The notes: generated by a model not told the origin, from the letters alone. 8,088 nucleotides of DNA from a bacterium (GCA_030699855.1 JAUYKR010000078.1:1-8088), one strand, 5' to 3'; numbered from the stretch's first letter, positions 1 to 5,443 are shown. Made by a program: numbers and translations.

Positions 1-496
1 GGAGATCTTCCAATTCCGTTATTCGTCCATTTCGGAAAGTGAAATATCCTTTAAGCCTTAGATGATTGCACATTCCGATCGTGATATCACCGTACATCTC
101 GAGGAGTTTTTCGGGTTTTCTACACGTTCCATCCGCTGTGAAAATATTGGAAAATTGACTCTTAAGCTGTTTTGGCATGTTCCCAGACATCCCTAGCGCA
201 ATATCCTGTAATTTCAGGCGAAAGGCTCTAAATTCTGGCAGGATCATGGTATACCAGGCCAGTTCTGGAATTGTCAAAACCTCAGACATTTGGAGTCCAT
301 CCAGCTCGAGGACTTCATTCCCTTGCAGGAGACGACTCAGAGCCGCAGCATGATCACGTCCCAGGATTCGGGCAGCCTTGTTGGGGATTTCAGATGCTTT
401 CCTTAGCGCCTTGATTGCTTCTGCTTCAGACCCAAAGGGCTGACGGGGTTTAATGCCCTGTGTGATCTCTCGTGGTAGTGGTGGGTTTTCATCCAT
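1..496 (-). CDS. Hypothetical protein, 5' portion (3' end beyond window)
   Basis: An uninterrupted frame of 165 codons runs leftward from the ATG at 496-494 off the window edge, so the C-terminus is missing. The first upstream in-frame stop is a TGA six codons before this ATG, and no other in-frame ATG lies between, so the start is reasonably fixed. There is no Shine-Dalgarno sequence, but a good promoter (538-543 / 516-521) predicts a leader of only about 10-14 nt. The protein starts with a Pro-rich polar segment (MDENPPLPREITQG), followed by a probably helical Ala/Leu-rich stretch (about residues 23-60) and mixed alpha/beta sequence with two Cys near the visible end. There is no signal peptide or membrane segment, so it is probably cytoplasmic. 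I do not recognise a family. It is divergent from the SLH gene at 633. That it is coding is likely, from the length of the open frame and its normal composition; its function is unknown. Confidence 0.7.
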   Translation of the reverse strand, partial: MDENPPLPREITQGIKPRQPFGSEAEAIKALRKASEIPNKAARILGRDHAAALSRLLQGNEVLELDGLQMSEVLTIPELAWYTMILPEFRAFRLKLQDIALGMSGNMPKQLKSQFSNIFTADGTCRKPEKLLEMYGDITIGMCNHLRLKGYFTFRNGRITELEDL

Positions 497-515
497 ACAA
501 AAAATTGTAGATCAC

Positions 516-543
516 ATTTTACAATCTCCTCATTTAGAGTCAA
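516..543 (-). promoter_or_regulatory. Putative sigma70-type promoter of the leftward hypothetical gene
   Basis: Read on the minus strand, TTGACT (543-538, 5 of 6 to TTGACA) is followed after 16 nt by TAAAAT (521-516, 5 of 6 to TATAAT). Transcription would start near 507-509, giving a very short leader before the ATG at 496. This agrees with the missing ribosome binding site. Confidence 0.45.
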
Positions 544-583
544 GCAATGATCTGAGCGAGGTGCTAGAGCCCCTGAACTCAGC

Positions 584-612
584 TTGCGATTCATTGACTT
601 CACTAACATAAT
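584..612 (+). promoter_or_regulatory. Putative promoter of the SLH-protein gene
   Basis: TTGCGA (584-589, 4 of 6) is followed after 17 nt by CATAAT (607-612, 5 of 6). Transcription would start near 619, about 14 nt before the ATG at 633. A better-looking TTGACT at 594-599 lies only 7 nt from the -10 and cannot be its partner. Confidence 0.35.
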
Positions 613-632
613 ATAGCCCCGTAAATACTCCC

Positions 633-1310
633 ATGAAAAAACTTTTAGCTGCGATAGTGATTTTAGCCGTGGTGGCCACTGGGGTGTGGCACTTTCGTCC
701 TCAGTGGATTCCGGCATCGATTCAAGAGTGGATTTCTGCCATGCTGGTGAAAGAAGCGGAAGTGGCGGACGGGGAAACATCCGGTCTTTTTCCAGACGTT
801 CCGGCCGGAACGCTTCTTGCCAAAGCCGTGGAGAAACTTCGCGAGCTGAAAGTGATACAGGGTTTCCCGGACGGGAAGTTCTATCCGAACCTTCCGGTGG
901 AGCGGGCCCAGGTGGCCAAAATGCTCTTGAAACTGCGGGGAAACGCCGCTCAGGGTCTTCGGAATCACGGACGTTTTTCAGACGTATTGGAAGGTTCCTG
1001 GTACGAGTCCCATCTGATCGAGCTGATTCAGCGAGGAATAGCCCGGGCAAGCGGCGGTCTGCTGCTCCCCATGCAGAACGTTCAAAAAGATCAGCTTGTT
1101 ACCATGATGCTGCGTGCCTTTAACCTCGAACTGGGATTGCCTCATCGGTACCAGGATATTTCATCTCGAAACTGGGCTTATGAAATCGTGGGGGTTGTCG
1201 ATAAGTATGACCTGTTTCCGGACAGCTCAAAGAGCAAATTTGAGCAAGCCAAACAGCTGAGCAGGGGCGAAGTGGCGATCGCGCTGTACCAGTACTTGCG
1301 GAACAAATAG
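633..1310 (+). CDS. Membrane-anchored protein with three S-layer homology (SLH) domains
   Basis: This 225-residue protein starts with MKK and a hydrophobic segment (residues 4-19). No clear A-x-A cleavage site follows, so an uncleaved N-terminal anchor is more likely than a released signal peptide. Three SLH modules follow: about 52-103 (FPDV start, GFPDGKFYPN core, VERAQ motif), 114-163 (FSDV, GSWYESHLIEL, VQKDQ) and 172-225 (YQDI, NWAYEIVGVV, LSRGE). The motif corresponding to the classical TRAE is degenerate in all three and worst in the second. SLH triplets are known to bind secondary cell-wall polymers, often pyruvylated, or outer-envelope glycans. Here the SLH modules make up nearly the whole extracytoplasmic part, so the protein may link the membrane to a wall or surface polymer rather than display another domain. 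The start has no Shine-Dalgarno sequence (ctcccATG). The stop lies 1 nt from the oppositely oriented tRNA repeat, and no terminator is visible. Confidence 0.88.
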   Translation: MKKLLAAIVILAVVATGVWHFRPQWIPASIQEWISAMLVKEAEVADGETSGLFPDVPAGTLLAKAVEKLRELKVIQGFPDGKFYPNLPVERAQVAKMLLKLRGNAAQGLRNHGRFSDVLEGSWYESHLIELIQRGIARASGGLLLPMQNVQKDQLVTMMLRAFNLELGLPHRYQDISSRNWAYEIVGVVDKYDLFPDSSKSKFEQAKQLSRGEVAIALYQYLRNK

Positions 1311-1311
1311 C

Positions 1312-1380
1312 TGGTGGGGTTATCAGGACTTGAACCTGAGACCTCTATCCGCCGTGGCGGATCAATGTGGCGTCTTGAAA
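1312..1380 (-). pseudogene. Broken tandem copy of tRNA-Val (3' half intact, anticodon arm disrupted)
   Basis: Positions 1312-1347 are identical over 36 nt to 1381-1416, the 3' part of the neighbouring tRNA: CCA, discriminator, 3' acceptor strand, T arm, variable loop and the last bases of the anticodon stem. Beyond that, the 5 nt caatg of the intact gene are replaced by a 14-nt palindrome (1348-1361). Then 1362-1375 resumes similarity to 1422-1436, with one mismatch and one gap over 15 columns. After 1376 there is no counterpart to the D arm or 5' acceptor strand. The copy cannot fold as a tRNA. Both tandem duplication with decay and an old integration-site duplication are possible; the similarity past the 36-nt block favours duplication. 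Confidence 0.8.
1347..1362. repeat. 16-nt perfect inverted repeat inside the broken tRNA copy
   Basis: ATCCGCC at 1347-1353 pairs with GGCGGAT at 1356-1362 around a 2-nt centre (a realistic hairpin has 6 pairs and a 4-nt loop). No T tract follows on either strand, so it is not an ordinary intrinsic terminator. It sits exactly where the anticodon loop and 3' anticodon stem should be. Confidence 0.7.
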
Positions 1381-1457
1381 TGGTGGGGTTATCAGGACTT
1401 GAACCTGAGACCTCTACAATGTCAATGTAGCGCTCTAGCCAACTGAGCTATAACCCC
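1381..1457 (-). tRNA. tRNA-Val (anticodon GAC), CCA encoded
   Basis: Read on the minus strand from 1457, all arms pair. The acceptor is GGGGTTA with TAACCCC, the D arm is GCTC with GAGC around a GG-containing loop, and the anticodon stem is CTACA with TGTAG around loop TTGACAT. The variable loop has 5 nt, the T arm is TCAGG with CCTGA around TTCAAGT, and the discriminator is A. The 74-nt body is followed by a genomically encoded CCA (1383-1381). Anticodon GAC reads GUC/GUU valine codons. The 3' end abuts the broken copy at 1380. Confidence 0.96.
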
Positions 1458-1468
1458 AAGGCTCAACG

Positions 1469-1496
1469 ATTGTAACGGATTGGTTGGTCTGTTCAA
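1469..1496 (-). promoter_or_regulatory. Putative promoter of tRNA-Val
   Basis: On the minus strand TTGAAC (1496-1491, 4 of 6) is followed after 16 nt by TACAAT (1474-1469, 5 of 6). The predicted start falls about 5 nt before the mature tRNA 5' end, normal for a tRNA transcript. Confidence 0.45.
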
Positions 1497-1507
1497 GGCT
1501 TTTGGTT

Positions 1508-2293
1508 ATGATGAACCCGATTCTTAATCACCCCTTTATGGATGGCTTCCTGGGAGACTTCAAAAAGCTCTGTTCCATGGTTTTGCGCTGGTTTATTTCT
1601 GGTTTTCTCATTCTACTTCCGCTTGGAGCCACCATGGTTCTGCTGGGTTGGATCTTTGACTTTCTCAACAAACTGGTCGGTGGAGAGAGCGTCTTTGCCG
1701 TGATCTGGCAGATTCTCTTCGGCTGGTTTAATTTCGCGCCGACCCTGGCTCTGATCATGGGGTATTTGATGCTGCTCTTCGTGATCACGGTAGTGGGATA
1801 CTTCACGCAGGGGTTTGCCAAGAACAGCATTTCTGCCGCTCTCCGCGCTTTCTTCGACCGAATTCCCATCATCAACAAAATCTATCAATCCTTTGACCAA
1901 TTATTCGGCCTCTGGTCCGACAAGCAGTCGGGACGGGATATTTCTAAAATAGGGGAGGTGGTTATCGTCAACTTCGCGAACACCAAGGCCTTCGGCGTTT
2001 TGTCTTCGCGGCAGACCTACAAGATTCGAGGCGAAGAGCATTATCTGGTTTACCTGCCTTCCTCTCCGATTCCCGCCACCGGATTTAATTACTTTCTGAA
2101 AAAAGATGACGTGTACTGGTGTGGGATGACGATGGAGGAGATGTCGAAAGTCGTGGTTTCCTTGGGTGTTCTCGGCCACGAAGTTATGGGCGCGGAACTT
2201 GATCTTCATGATGATCCCCATCCGGTCAAGCCTCCTTCCCCCACAACAAAACCGGAGCCCAGCGTGAGCGGGACTCCGGTCGAGAAGACTTGA
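1508..2293 (+). CDS. DUF502 family membrane protein
   Basis: This is an integral membrane protein of 261 residues with two hydrophobic regions (about 27-53 and 77-103). A conserved amphipathic segment (FFDRIPIINKIYQSFDQL, 115-132) and a soluble beta-rich domain (about 148-222) follow. The IP-x-x-x-x-IY motif, the VVIVNFANTKAFGVL strand pair and LPSSPIPATGFNYFLKKDDV (183-202) match the DUF502 pattern (RIPLVRSIY, VxLVEYPRKGxWxxGF, VFVPTTPNPTSGF, the latter two from memory). The biochemical role of the family is not established; an envelope function is inferred from topology. I prefer the ATG at 1508 because AAGG (1495-1498) lies 9 nt upstream, the only Shine-Dalgarno-like sequence in the window. 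An in-frame TTG at 1484 or the ATG at 1511 is possible. The tail (about 236-261) is Pro/Lys-rich and carries, on the opposite strand, the terminator of the converging gene. Confidence 0.88.
   Translation: MMNPILNHPFMDGFLGDFKKLCSMVLRWFISGFLILLPLGATMVLLGWIFDFLNKLVGGESVFAVIWQILFGWFNFAPTLALIMGYLMLLFVITVVGYFTQGFAKNSISAALRAFFDRIPIINKIYQSFDQLFGLWSDKQSGRDISKIGEVVIVNFANTKAFGVLSSRQTYKIRGEEHYLVYLPSSPIPATGFNYFLKKDDVYWCGMTMEEMSKVVVSLGVLGHEVMGAELDLHDDPHPVKPPSPTTKPEPSVSGTPVEKT
2242..2280 (-). terminator. Intrinsic terminator of the 2307-4160 gene, embedded in the DUF502 coding tail
   Basis: ACCGGAG (2251-2257) pairs with CTCCGGT (2274-2280). Three inner C-G pairs (2258-2260 with 2270-2272, one bulged A) and a short apical stem closed over GTGA continue the hairpin. 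On the minus strand the stem is followed at once by TTTTGTTGT (2250-2242). The hairpin begins 27 nt past the TGA of the minus-strand gene (2309-2307). On the plus strand no T tract follows, so it should act in one direction only. Confidence 0.65.
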
Positions 2294-2306
2294 GGATGAG
2301 AGCGGC

Positions 2307-4160
2307 TCAGGACGAGCTATCTTGTTTGCGCTTCCCTCGTACTTCGGCATTAATGGCCCTGATTAATTCCTTTCGTTTTGCCAGACGCGCTTTAAGTCCT
2401 TCCAGGAGTTCATTACGGAGTTCTTTCAGGGCCACCTGTTTGGCCGAGAATGCCAGCGAAGCGTCGGCACGGATTTCGCGACGGCTATCAACATAATGTT
2501 CCACGGCTGCTTTGTGTTCTTCCCTTACCTCCGTGCGAACCGTGGCGACTTCCTTGCGGAGTTCGGAGACGGTCAGAGTCGTGAAGGTTTCGATGCGTTG
2601 AGCGATCTGCTCTGCTCGAGTTGCAGCGGGAGAAGCGGCTTGATCGGTGTCAGCTTCTGTCGTGGCAGTTTCATCGGTGGTGGCAGCTGTTCCAGTGGTA
2701 GTACCCGTAGTGGTGGTAGTTGTGGTCGTCGTGGTGGTTGCGCCGGTGGTGCTGGAGGAACTGGAAGAAGAGCTGTTGTTGTAGCTCCGGCTTGCTCCAG
2801 CTCCGCCACTGCTGCCGACAATGACGTCACCGGCTGCGGTGGCCGTTTGCACGAGGTTAACACCTCCGGTTTGGAAGACCTGAATGGTGTAACCTCCGGT
2901 TACTCCGGAGACAAAAGGGGTAATGACGTTGGCGATGGTACAGGTCATGGCGCCTGCGGGTGTATCTGTCCCATTAGAGCGGGTTATAGTCACTGCCAAT
3001 CCCGCGACCGTGGTGGCAAAGTCCCCATCCATGGAAGCGCAGGTGCCGCCAGAAGCCGAACTGACGTTGTAGTTCGTTGGGAAGGTGACGACAATGACAT
3101 CATCATTATCAACTTCCACGATGGAGGTGAAGGTTACGGTTACGGTTGTGGGGGTATTCTTATCCAAGGCTGCCGGTTGTACGTTTGGGGTGCCGCCCAG
3201 GGTGGCGGCGGTGGTGGCGGCGATGGCATCAGTGGTGGAGGAAATAAACTCACCATTCCCAAATGTCGTTTCTACGCCCACCGAAACGCTGTCTGGAGCG
3301 GCTTGATAAGCAGAAACAATGCCGGTGATTGTTATCGTTCCCTGTCCAGCGGTCACCGCATCATCCGCCTGCAGTGATAAAGTCTGAGCATTAACTTCGG
3401 CGGTGAAGGTGGCTGCACCAGCGTCAAAGCTTGAGGCCATGACGACCGTGTCGGCAGCATCGATGTCAAACTGGGCGGGGAAGGTTAACCCAACTGAGTT
3501 TCCCGCCTCCAGGTCTATTGGCAGCCATAGCTGAATGGTTACGGATCCTACGCTACCAACGGTGGCAATGGCTGTAGCGTTGAAGGTAGCTGCGGGGTCG
3601 TGAAACGACACTACGATAGCGTCATTTCCGTTTGGATTGGTATCACCAGCGGCCGCTGTTGTGCCGCCAAATATAAAAGTTGAAGCCAAATCAGAAGTAG
3701 CGTTTGAGTATTGCGGCACGGCTCCGGCGGTTACAAGAATGCGAATGGTATTGCCAGTTACAGTCGTCCAGGCGGTTTCATCCCATTCTACCGTTAACTG
3801 GTTACCAGCTATGCTATATTCACCGATGTTGTCGACGTCTTCTTCCGCGATAGCGCTTTCGCCGACATCATCATTGTTGGCGTCTTCATCAAATTCGACG
3901 GCAACCGTCAACTCAGGCCACTCGAGGAAGTTGTTGGGAACCTGAATGATAAGGGTATCGCTGTCAGCCCAAGTCTGTTCAGCAGTATCGACAGTATACT
4001 CTATTTCCAGAGTGGTTAAGTCGGTTCCGACTGTACCGGTTGCCGGCGTGACTTGATAGACGCTCTGAGCGTGTGTCACAGGCACAGCGAAGAAAACTAA
4101 GCCCAAGAAAAGCACTGACAAGAGCGGAGCGCTTTTCCAAAAAGAGAAGAAACGTTTCAT
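2307..4160 (-). CDS. Large secreted surface protein: beta-rich modules, Ser/Thr linker, charged helical C-terminus
   Basis: This 617-residue protein has a clear signal peptide: basic MKRFFSFWKS, a hydrophobic core at 11-28, and likely cleavage after THA (residue 31). The mature part has three related beta-rich modules, about 33-185, 190-312 and 320-445. Each contains a strand ending in a Pro-containing turn after a hydrophobic run (LIIQVPNNF, VGLTFPAQF, IVVTFPTNY). The first module has a very acidic stretch (89-110); the third has the only two Cys (374, 407), a candidate disulfide. A low-complexity linker follows (451-510) with runs of 8 Ser and 11 Thr. The last 105 residues are helical, rich in Lys, Arg and Glu and probably coiled-coil, ending QDSSS. 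There is no LPxTG motif, C-terminal membrane segment or SLH module. I do not recognise a named family. A secreted or surface-layer-like protein whose linker could carry O-glycans is inferred. The start (ttttgttATG) has no Shine-Dalgarno sequence. Confidence 0.85.
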   Translation of the reverse strand: MKRFFSFWKSAPLLSVLFLGLVFFAVPVTHAQSVYQVTPATGTVGTDLTTLEIEYTVDTAEQTWADSDTLIIQVPNNFLEWPELTVAVEFDEDANNDDVGESAIAEEDVDNIGEYSIAGNQLTVEWDETAWTTVTGNTIRILVTAGAVPQYSNATSDLASTFIFGGTTAAAGDTNPNGNDAIVVSFHDPAATFNATAIATVGSVGSVTIQLWLPIDLEAGNSVGLTFPAQFDIDAADTVVMASSFDAGAATFTAEVNAQTLSLQADDAVTAGQGTITITGIVSAYQAAPDSVSVGVETTFGNGEFISSTTDAIAATTAATLGGTPNVQPAALDKNTPTTVTVTFTSIVEVDNDDVIVVTFPTNYNVSSASGGTCASMDGDFATTVAGLAVTITRSNGTDTPAGAMTCTIANVITPFVSGVTGGYTIQVFQTGGVNLVQTATAAGDVIVGSSGGAGASRSYNNSSSSSSSSTTGATTTTTTTTTTTGTTTGTAATTDETATTEADTDQAASPAATRAEQIAQRIETFTTLTVSELRKEVATVRTEVREEHKAAVEHYVDSRREIRADASLAFSAKQVALKELRNELLEGLKARLAKRKELIRAINAEVRGKRKQDSSS

Positions 4161-4331
4161 AACAAAAGATAATGAAATACCCGATCAGTATATTCAACTT
4201 TTTTAGCGTTCAGCATCTTTTTTGTTTGCTTTTTTTGAGGAACATTTTAAAAGCAGCTGATTCAGACGCGGGACTCCATTTTTCCCTTTGTTTTTTATCC
4301 AGAAAATGATGGTATGTTTTGTAACATAAAT
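4161..4331. other. T-tract-rich divergent intergenic region
   Basis: These 171 bp separate the surface-protein gene from the glycan cluster. They contain T runs at 4199-4204, 4218-4223, 4230-4236, 4244-4247, 4279-4283 and 4291-4296. Several are spaced 12-13 bp apart, close enough to helical phasing to suggest intrinsic curvature. I see no small ORF with a credible start, no RNA gene and no clear operator palindrome. A promoter for the rightward cluster must lie here or in upstream readthrough, but no confident hexamer pair is visible. Confidence 0.4.
4187..4192 (-). promoter_or_regulatory. Possible -10 element of the surface-protein gene
   Basis: Minus-strand TATACT (4192-4187, 5 of 6) lies about 27 nt before the ATG at 4160. 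No good -35 is present at 16-18 nt spacing (TGCTGA at 4215-4210 is poor), but A tracts on this strand at 4199-4204, 4218-4223 and 4230-4236 could act as an UP-like element. Confidence 0.3.
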
Positions 4332-5054
4332 ATGAGCAACATCTGTATCGTCGTGCCGGTGTATAACGAAGGAAAGGTCTTCCAGCAGTGGTTGCCGAGC
4401 CTTTTGAGCGTAGCTTTGGAAGTGGGGGCTGGGGTGGTGGTTGTGGTGGATGGGGGCGAGGGGGGAGAGGAGTTCGGAGTTTGGAGTGGGGAGTTAGGAG
4501 TGAAGAATGGAGAATGGGCAGGGTGTGAGAGGATGATTTTCTTGCGGCATTTGGTGAACTGCGGGGTGGGGGCGGCGGTGATGACGGGAATTGAATTTGC
4601 TCGGAGGCAAGGGGCGGGGCTGGTTCTTACGATCGATGGAGATGGGCAGCACGATCCGGAGGATTTGCGGACGCTTTTGGCCGAACTCAAAAAAGGATCA
4701 GCCGATATCGTGAACGGGAGCCGATTCTTAAAGCATCAGAGTATTCCGGTTCTCAGGCGGATCTACAACTTCCTCTCAAACGTGATTGTATTTCTTGTGG
4801 CAGGTTTCTGGCTGAGCGACAGCCAGTCCGGAATGAAGGGTTTTTCGGCTCGAGCTTTGAAAAAACTTGATCTTCACTCGGCCGGCTATGAATGGTGCAC
4901 GGAGGTCTTTCAAGAAGCCAATTGGTATGGATTTTCCGTTCAGGAAGTTCCGATTTCGGTCAAATATACCCGTCACAGTTTGGGGAAAGGCCAGAGTTTC
5001 GCGGTGGGGGTGGACATGATTATTCGCCTGATGGTGCGCAGTTTGCTAAGATAA
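4332..5054 (+). CDS. Family 2 glycosyltransferase, polyprenyl-phosphate mannose/glucose synthase-like
   Basis: This 240-residue GT-A enzyme probably moves a sugar from a nucleotide donor to a polyprenyl phosphate at the cytoplasmic membrane face. Visible motifs are IVVPVYNEG (6-14), the nucleotide-binding strand VVVVVDGG (35-42), HLVNCGVGAAVMTGIEFA (73-90), the catalytic IDGDGQHDPED (101-111), NGSRF (128-132) and the SDSQSGMKGF acceptor-side motif (162-171). There is no C-terminal transmembrane domain, so it resembles short DPM1-type enzymes. Between residues 41 and 73 the loop is about 13 residues longer than usual, and it is largely encoded by a heptanucleotide array (residues 46-62). The usual DDGS after the strand is DGGE here, a possible effect on UDP/GDP binding. 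I prefer ATG 4332 over 4314 because the family normally starts a few residues before VVPVYNE. There is no Shine-Dalgarno sequence. It leads a same-strand cluster and pairs with the DUF2304 gene 35 nt on. Confidence 0.9.
   Translation: MSNICIVVPVYNEGKVFQQWLPSLLSVALEVGAGVVVVVDGGEGGEEFGVWSGELGVKNGEWAGCERMIFLRHLVNCGVGAAVMTGIEFARRQGAGLVLTIDGDGQHDPEDLRTLLAELKKGSADIVNGSRFLKHQSIPVLRRIYNFLSNVIVFLVAGFWLSDSQSGMKGFSARALKKLDLHSAGYEWCTEVFQEANWYGFSVQEVPISVKYTRHSLGKGQSFAVGVDMIIRLMVRSLLR
4424..4465 (+). other. G-rich tract with G-quadruplex potential in the coding strand
   Basis: G runs of 5 (4424-4428), 4 (4431-4434), 5 (4452-4456) and 6 (4460-4465) occur within 42 nt, with five shorter G or GG steps between. 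The central loop between the long runs is 17 nt, so the tract does not meet the strict G3 with loops of 1-7 rule, but long-loop or two-tetrad forms are possible. It encodes the Gly/Val/Asp-rich strand just before the heptamer array. Confidence 0.4.
4469..4517 (+). repeat. Heptanucleotide array (7 units, GGAGTNN type) inside a glycosyltransferase gene
   Basis: Seven consecutive 7-nt units read GGAGTTC, GGAGTTT, GGAGTGG, GGAGTTA, GGAGTGA, AGAATGG, AGAATGG. The first five keep GGAGT exactly and vary in the last two bases. The array is translated as residues 46-62 of the enzyme. Since 7 is not a multiple of 3, each unit is read in a different frame. Losing one unit brings TGA 4534-4536 into frame, and gaining one brings TGA 4526-4528 into frame. 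Confidence 0.85.
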
Positions 5055-5057
5055 GCC

Positions 5058-5071
5058 TACGAATTACGAAG
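5058..5071 (+). repeat. Two-unit heptamer relic (TACGAAT, TACGAAG) between cluster genes
   Basis: TACGAAT is directly followed by TACGAAG, 6 of 7 identical, in the 35-nt gap between the glycosyltransferase stop and the DUF2304 start. It has the same 7-nt period as the arrays at 4469 and 6231 but a different unit. With only two units, chance is possible. Confidence 0.4.
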
Positions 5072-5089
5072 CACCCGTAATGCTCAACC

Positions 5090-5443
5090 ATGATATTTGA
5101 GGAACTTTCTCTGGTTTCCCTCCTTACGCCGCTGTTCAGCCTGCTGATGATTTTGCGCTCTTTTTCCCTCTACTCCAGGCGCAAGCAGACTTGGCGAGAG
5201 CTATTGCTCTGGCTGGTTATCTGGCTGGGAATTGGACTGGTGGCCTTGTTTCCCCAACTTCTCGATTCTCTGCCGGCCTTCATCGGCATAAAAAGCGGCG
5301 TGAACGTGCTGATATTTTTTGGCATGGTGCTGCTGTTTTACGGCTTTTTCCGCCTGATGATCAAGGTGGAGGAGCTGGAAGAGAAAGTCGTGAACATGAA
5401 TCGCGAGCGAGCTTTGGACGCGCCGGGACGGCGACAACACTAG
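5090..5443 (+). CDS. DUF2304 family small membrane protein
   Basis: This 117-residue protein has three hydrophobic segments (about 6-27, 37-57, 71-91), a short basic loop (SRRKQTWRE, 29-37), the FPQLLDSLPAFIGIKSGVN connector (54-72) and a C-terminal amphipathic helix (KVEELEEKVVNMNRERAL, 92-109). The P-x-LLD...GI-x-x-GVN...LLFYGFFRL pattern and the terminal coiled segment fit DUF2304 as I recall it. Members are commonly encoded beside DPM1-like glycosyltransferases, as here. A role in anchoring that enzyme at the membrane or in handling its polyprenyl-sugar product is inferred from context. The start (ctcaaccATG) has no Shine-Dalgarno sequence; it follows the upstream gene by 35 nt and precedes the next by 12 nt, so co-transcription is likely. 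The glycosyltransferase has no membrane domain of its own, consistent with a two-component pair. Confidence 0.82.
   Translation: MIFEELSLVSLLTPLFSLLMILRSFSLYSRRKQTWRELLLWLVIWLGIGLVALFPQLLDSLPAFIGIKSGVNVLIFFGMVLLFYGFFRLMIKVEELEEKVVNMNRERALDAPGRRQH

Noticed and set aside
594..612. TTGACT with CATAAT as a promoter
   Set aside because: The spacer is only 7 nt. TTGCGA at 584-589 gives the proper 17-nt spacing.
403..1050. Open frame of 215 codons on the minus strand
   Set aside because: Most of it lies antisense to the clear SLH gene, and its Pro/Arg-rich low-quality sequence is a shadow. Its last part overlaps, in another frame, the better 1-496 gene.
1347..1362. GC-rich dyad as terminator for the SLH gene or tRNA
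   Set aside because: No T tract follows on either strand, and its position coincides with the disrupted anticodon arm of the tRNA copy.
1312..1380. A second functional tRNA gene
   Set aside because: The D arm and 5' acceptor strand are missing and the anticodon stem cannot form.
2305..2326. Plus-strand terminator for the DUF502 gene (GCTC/GAGC stem then T-rich)
   Set aside because: The stem has only 4 bp and the tail is a broken T tract, so it is too weak to call.
2496..3377. Open frame of 293 codons on the plus strand, very rich in Gly, Cys and Ser
   Set aside because: It is exactly antisense to the Thr/Val/Ala-rich surface protein. GGT/GGC/TGT-rich antisense frames are expected from its ACC/GCC/ACA codons. 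There is no start signal and no family match.
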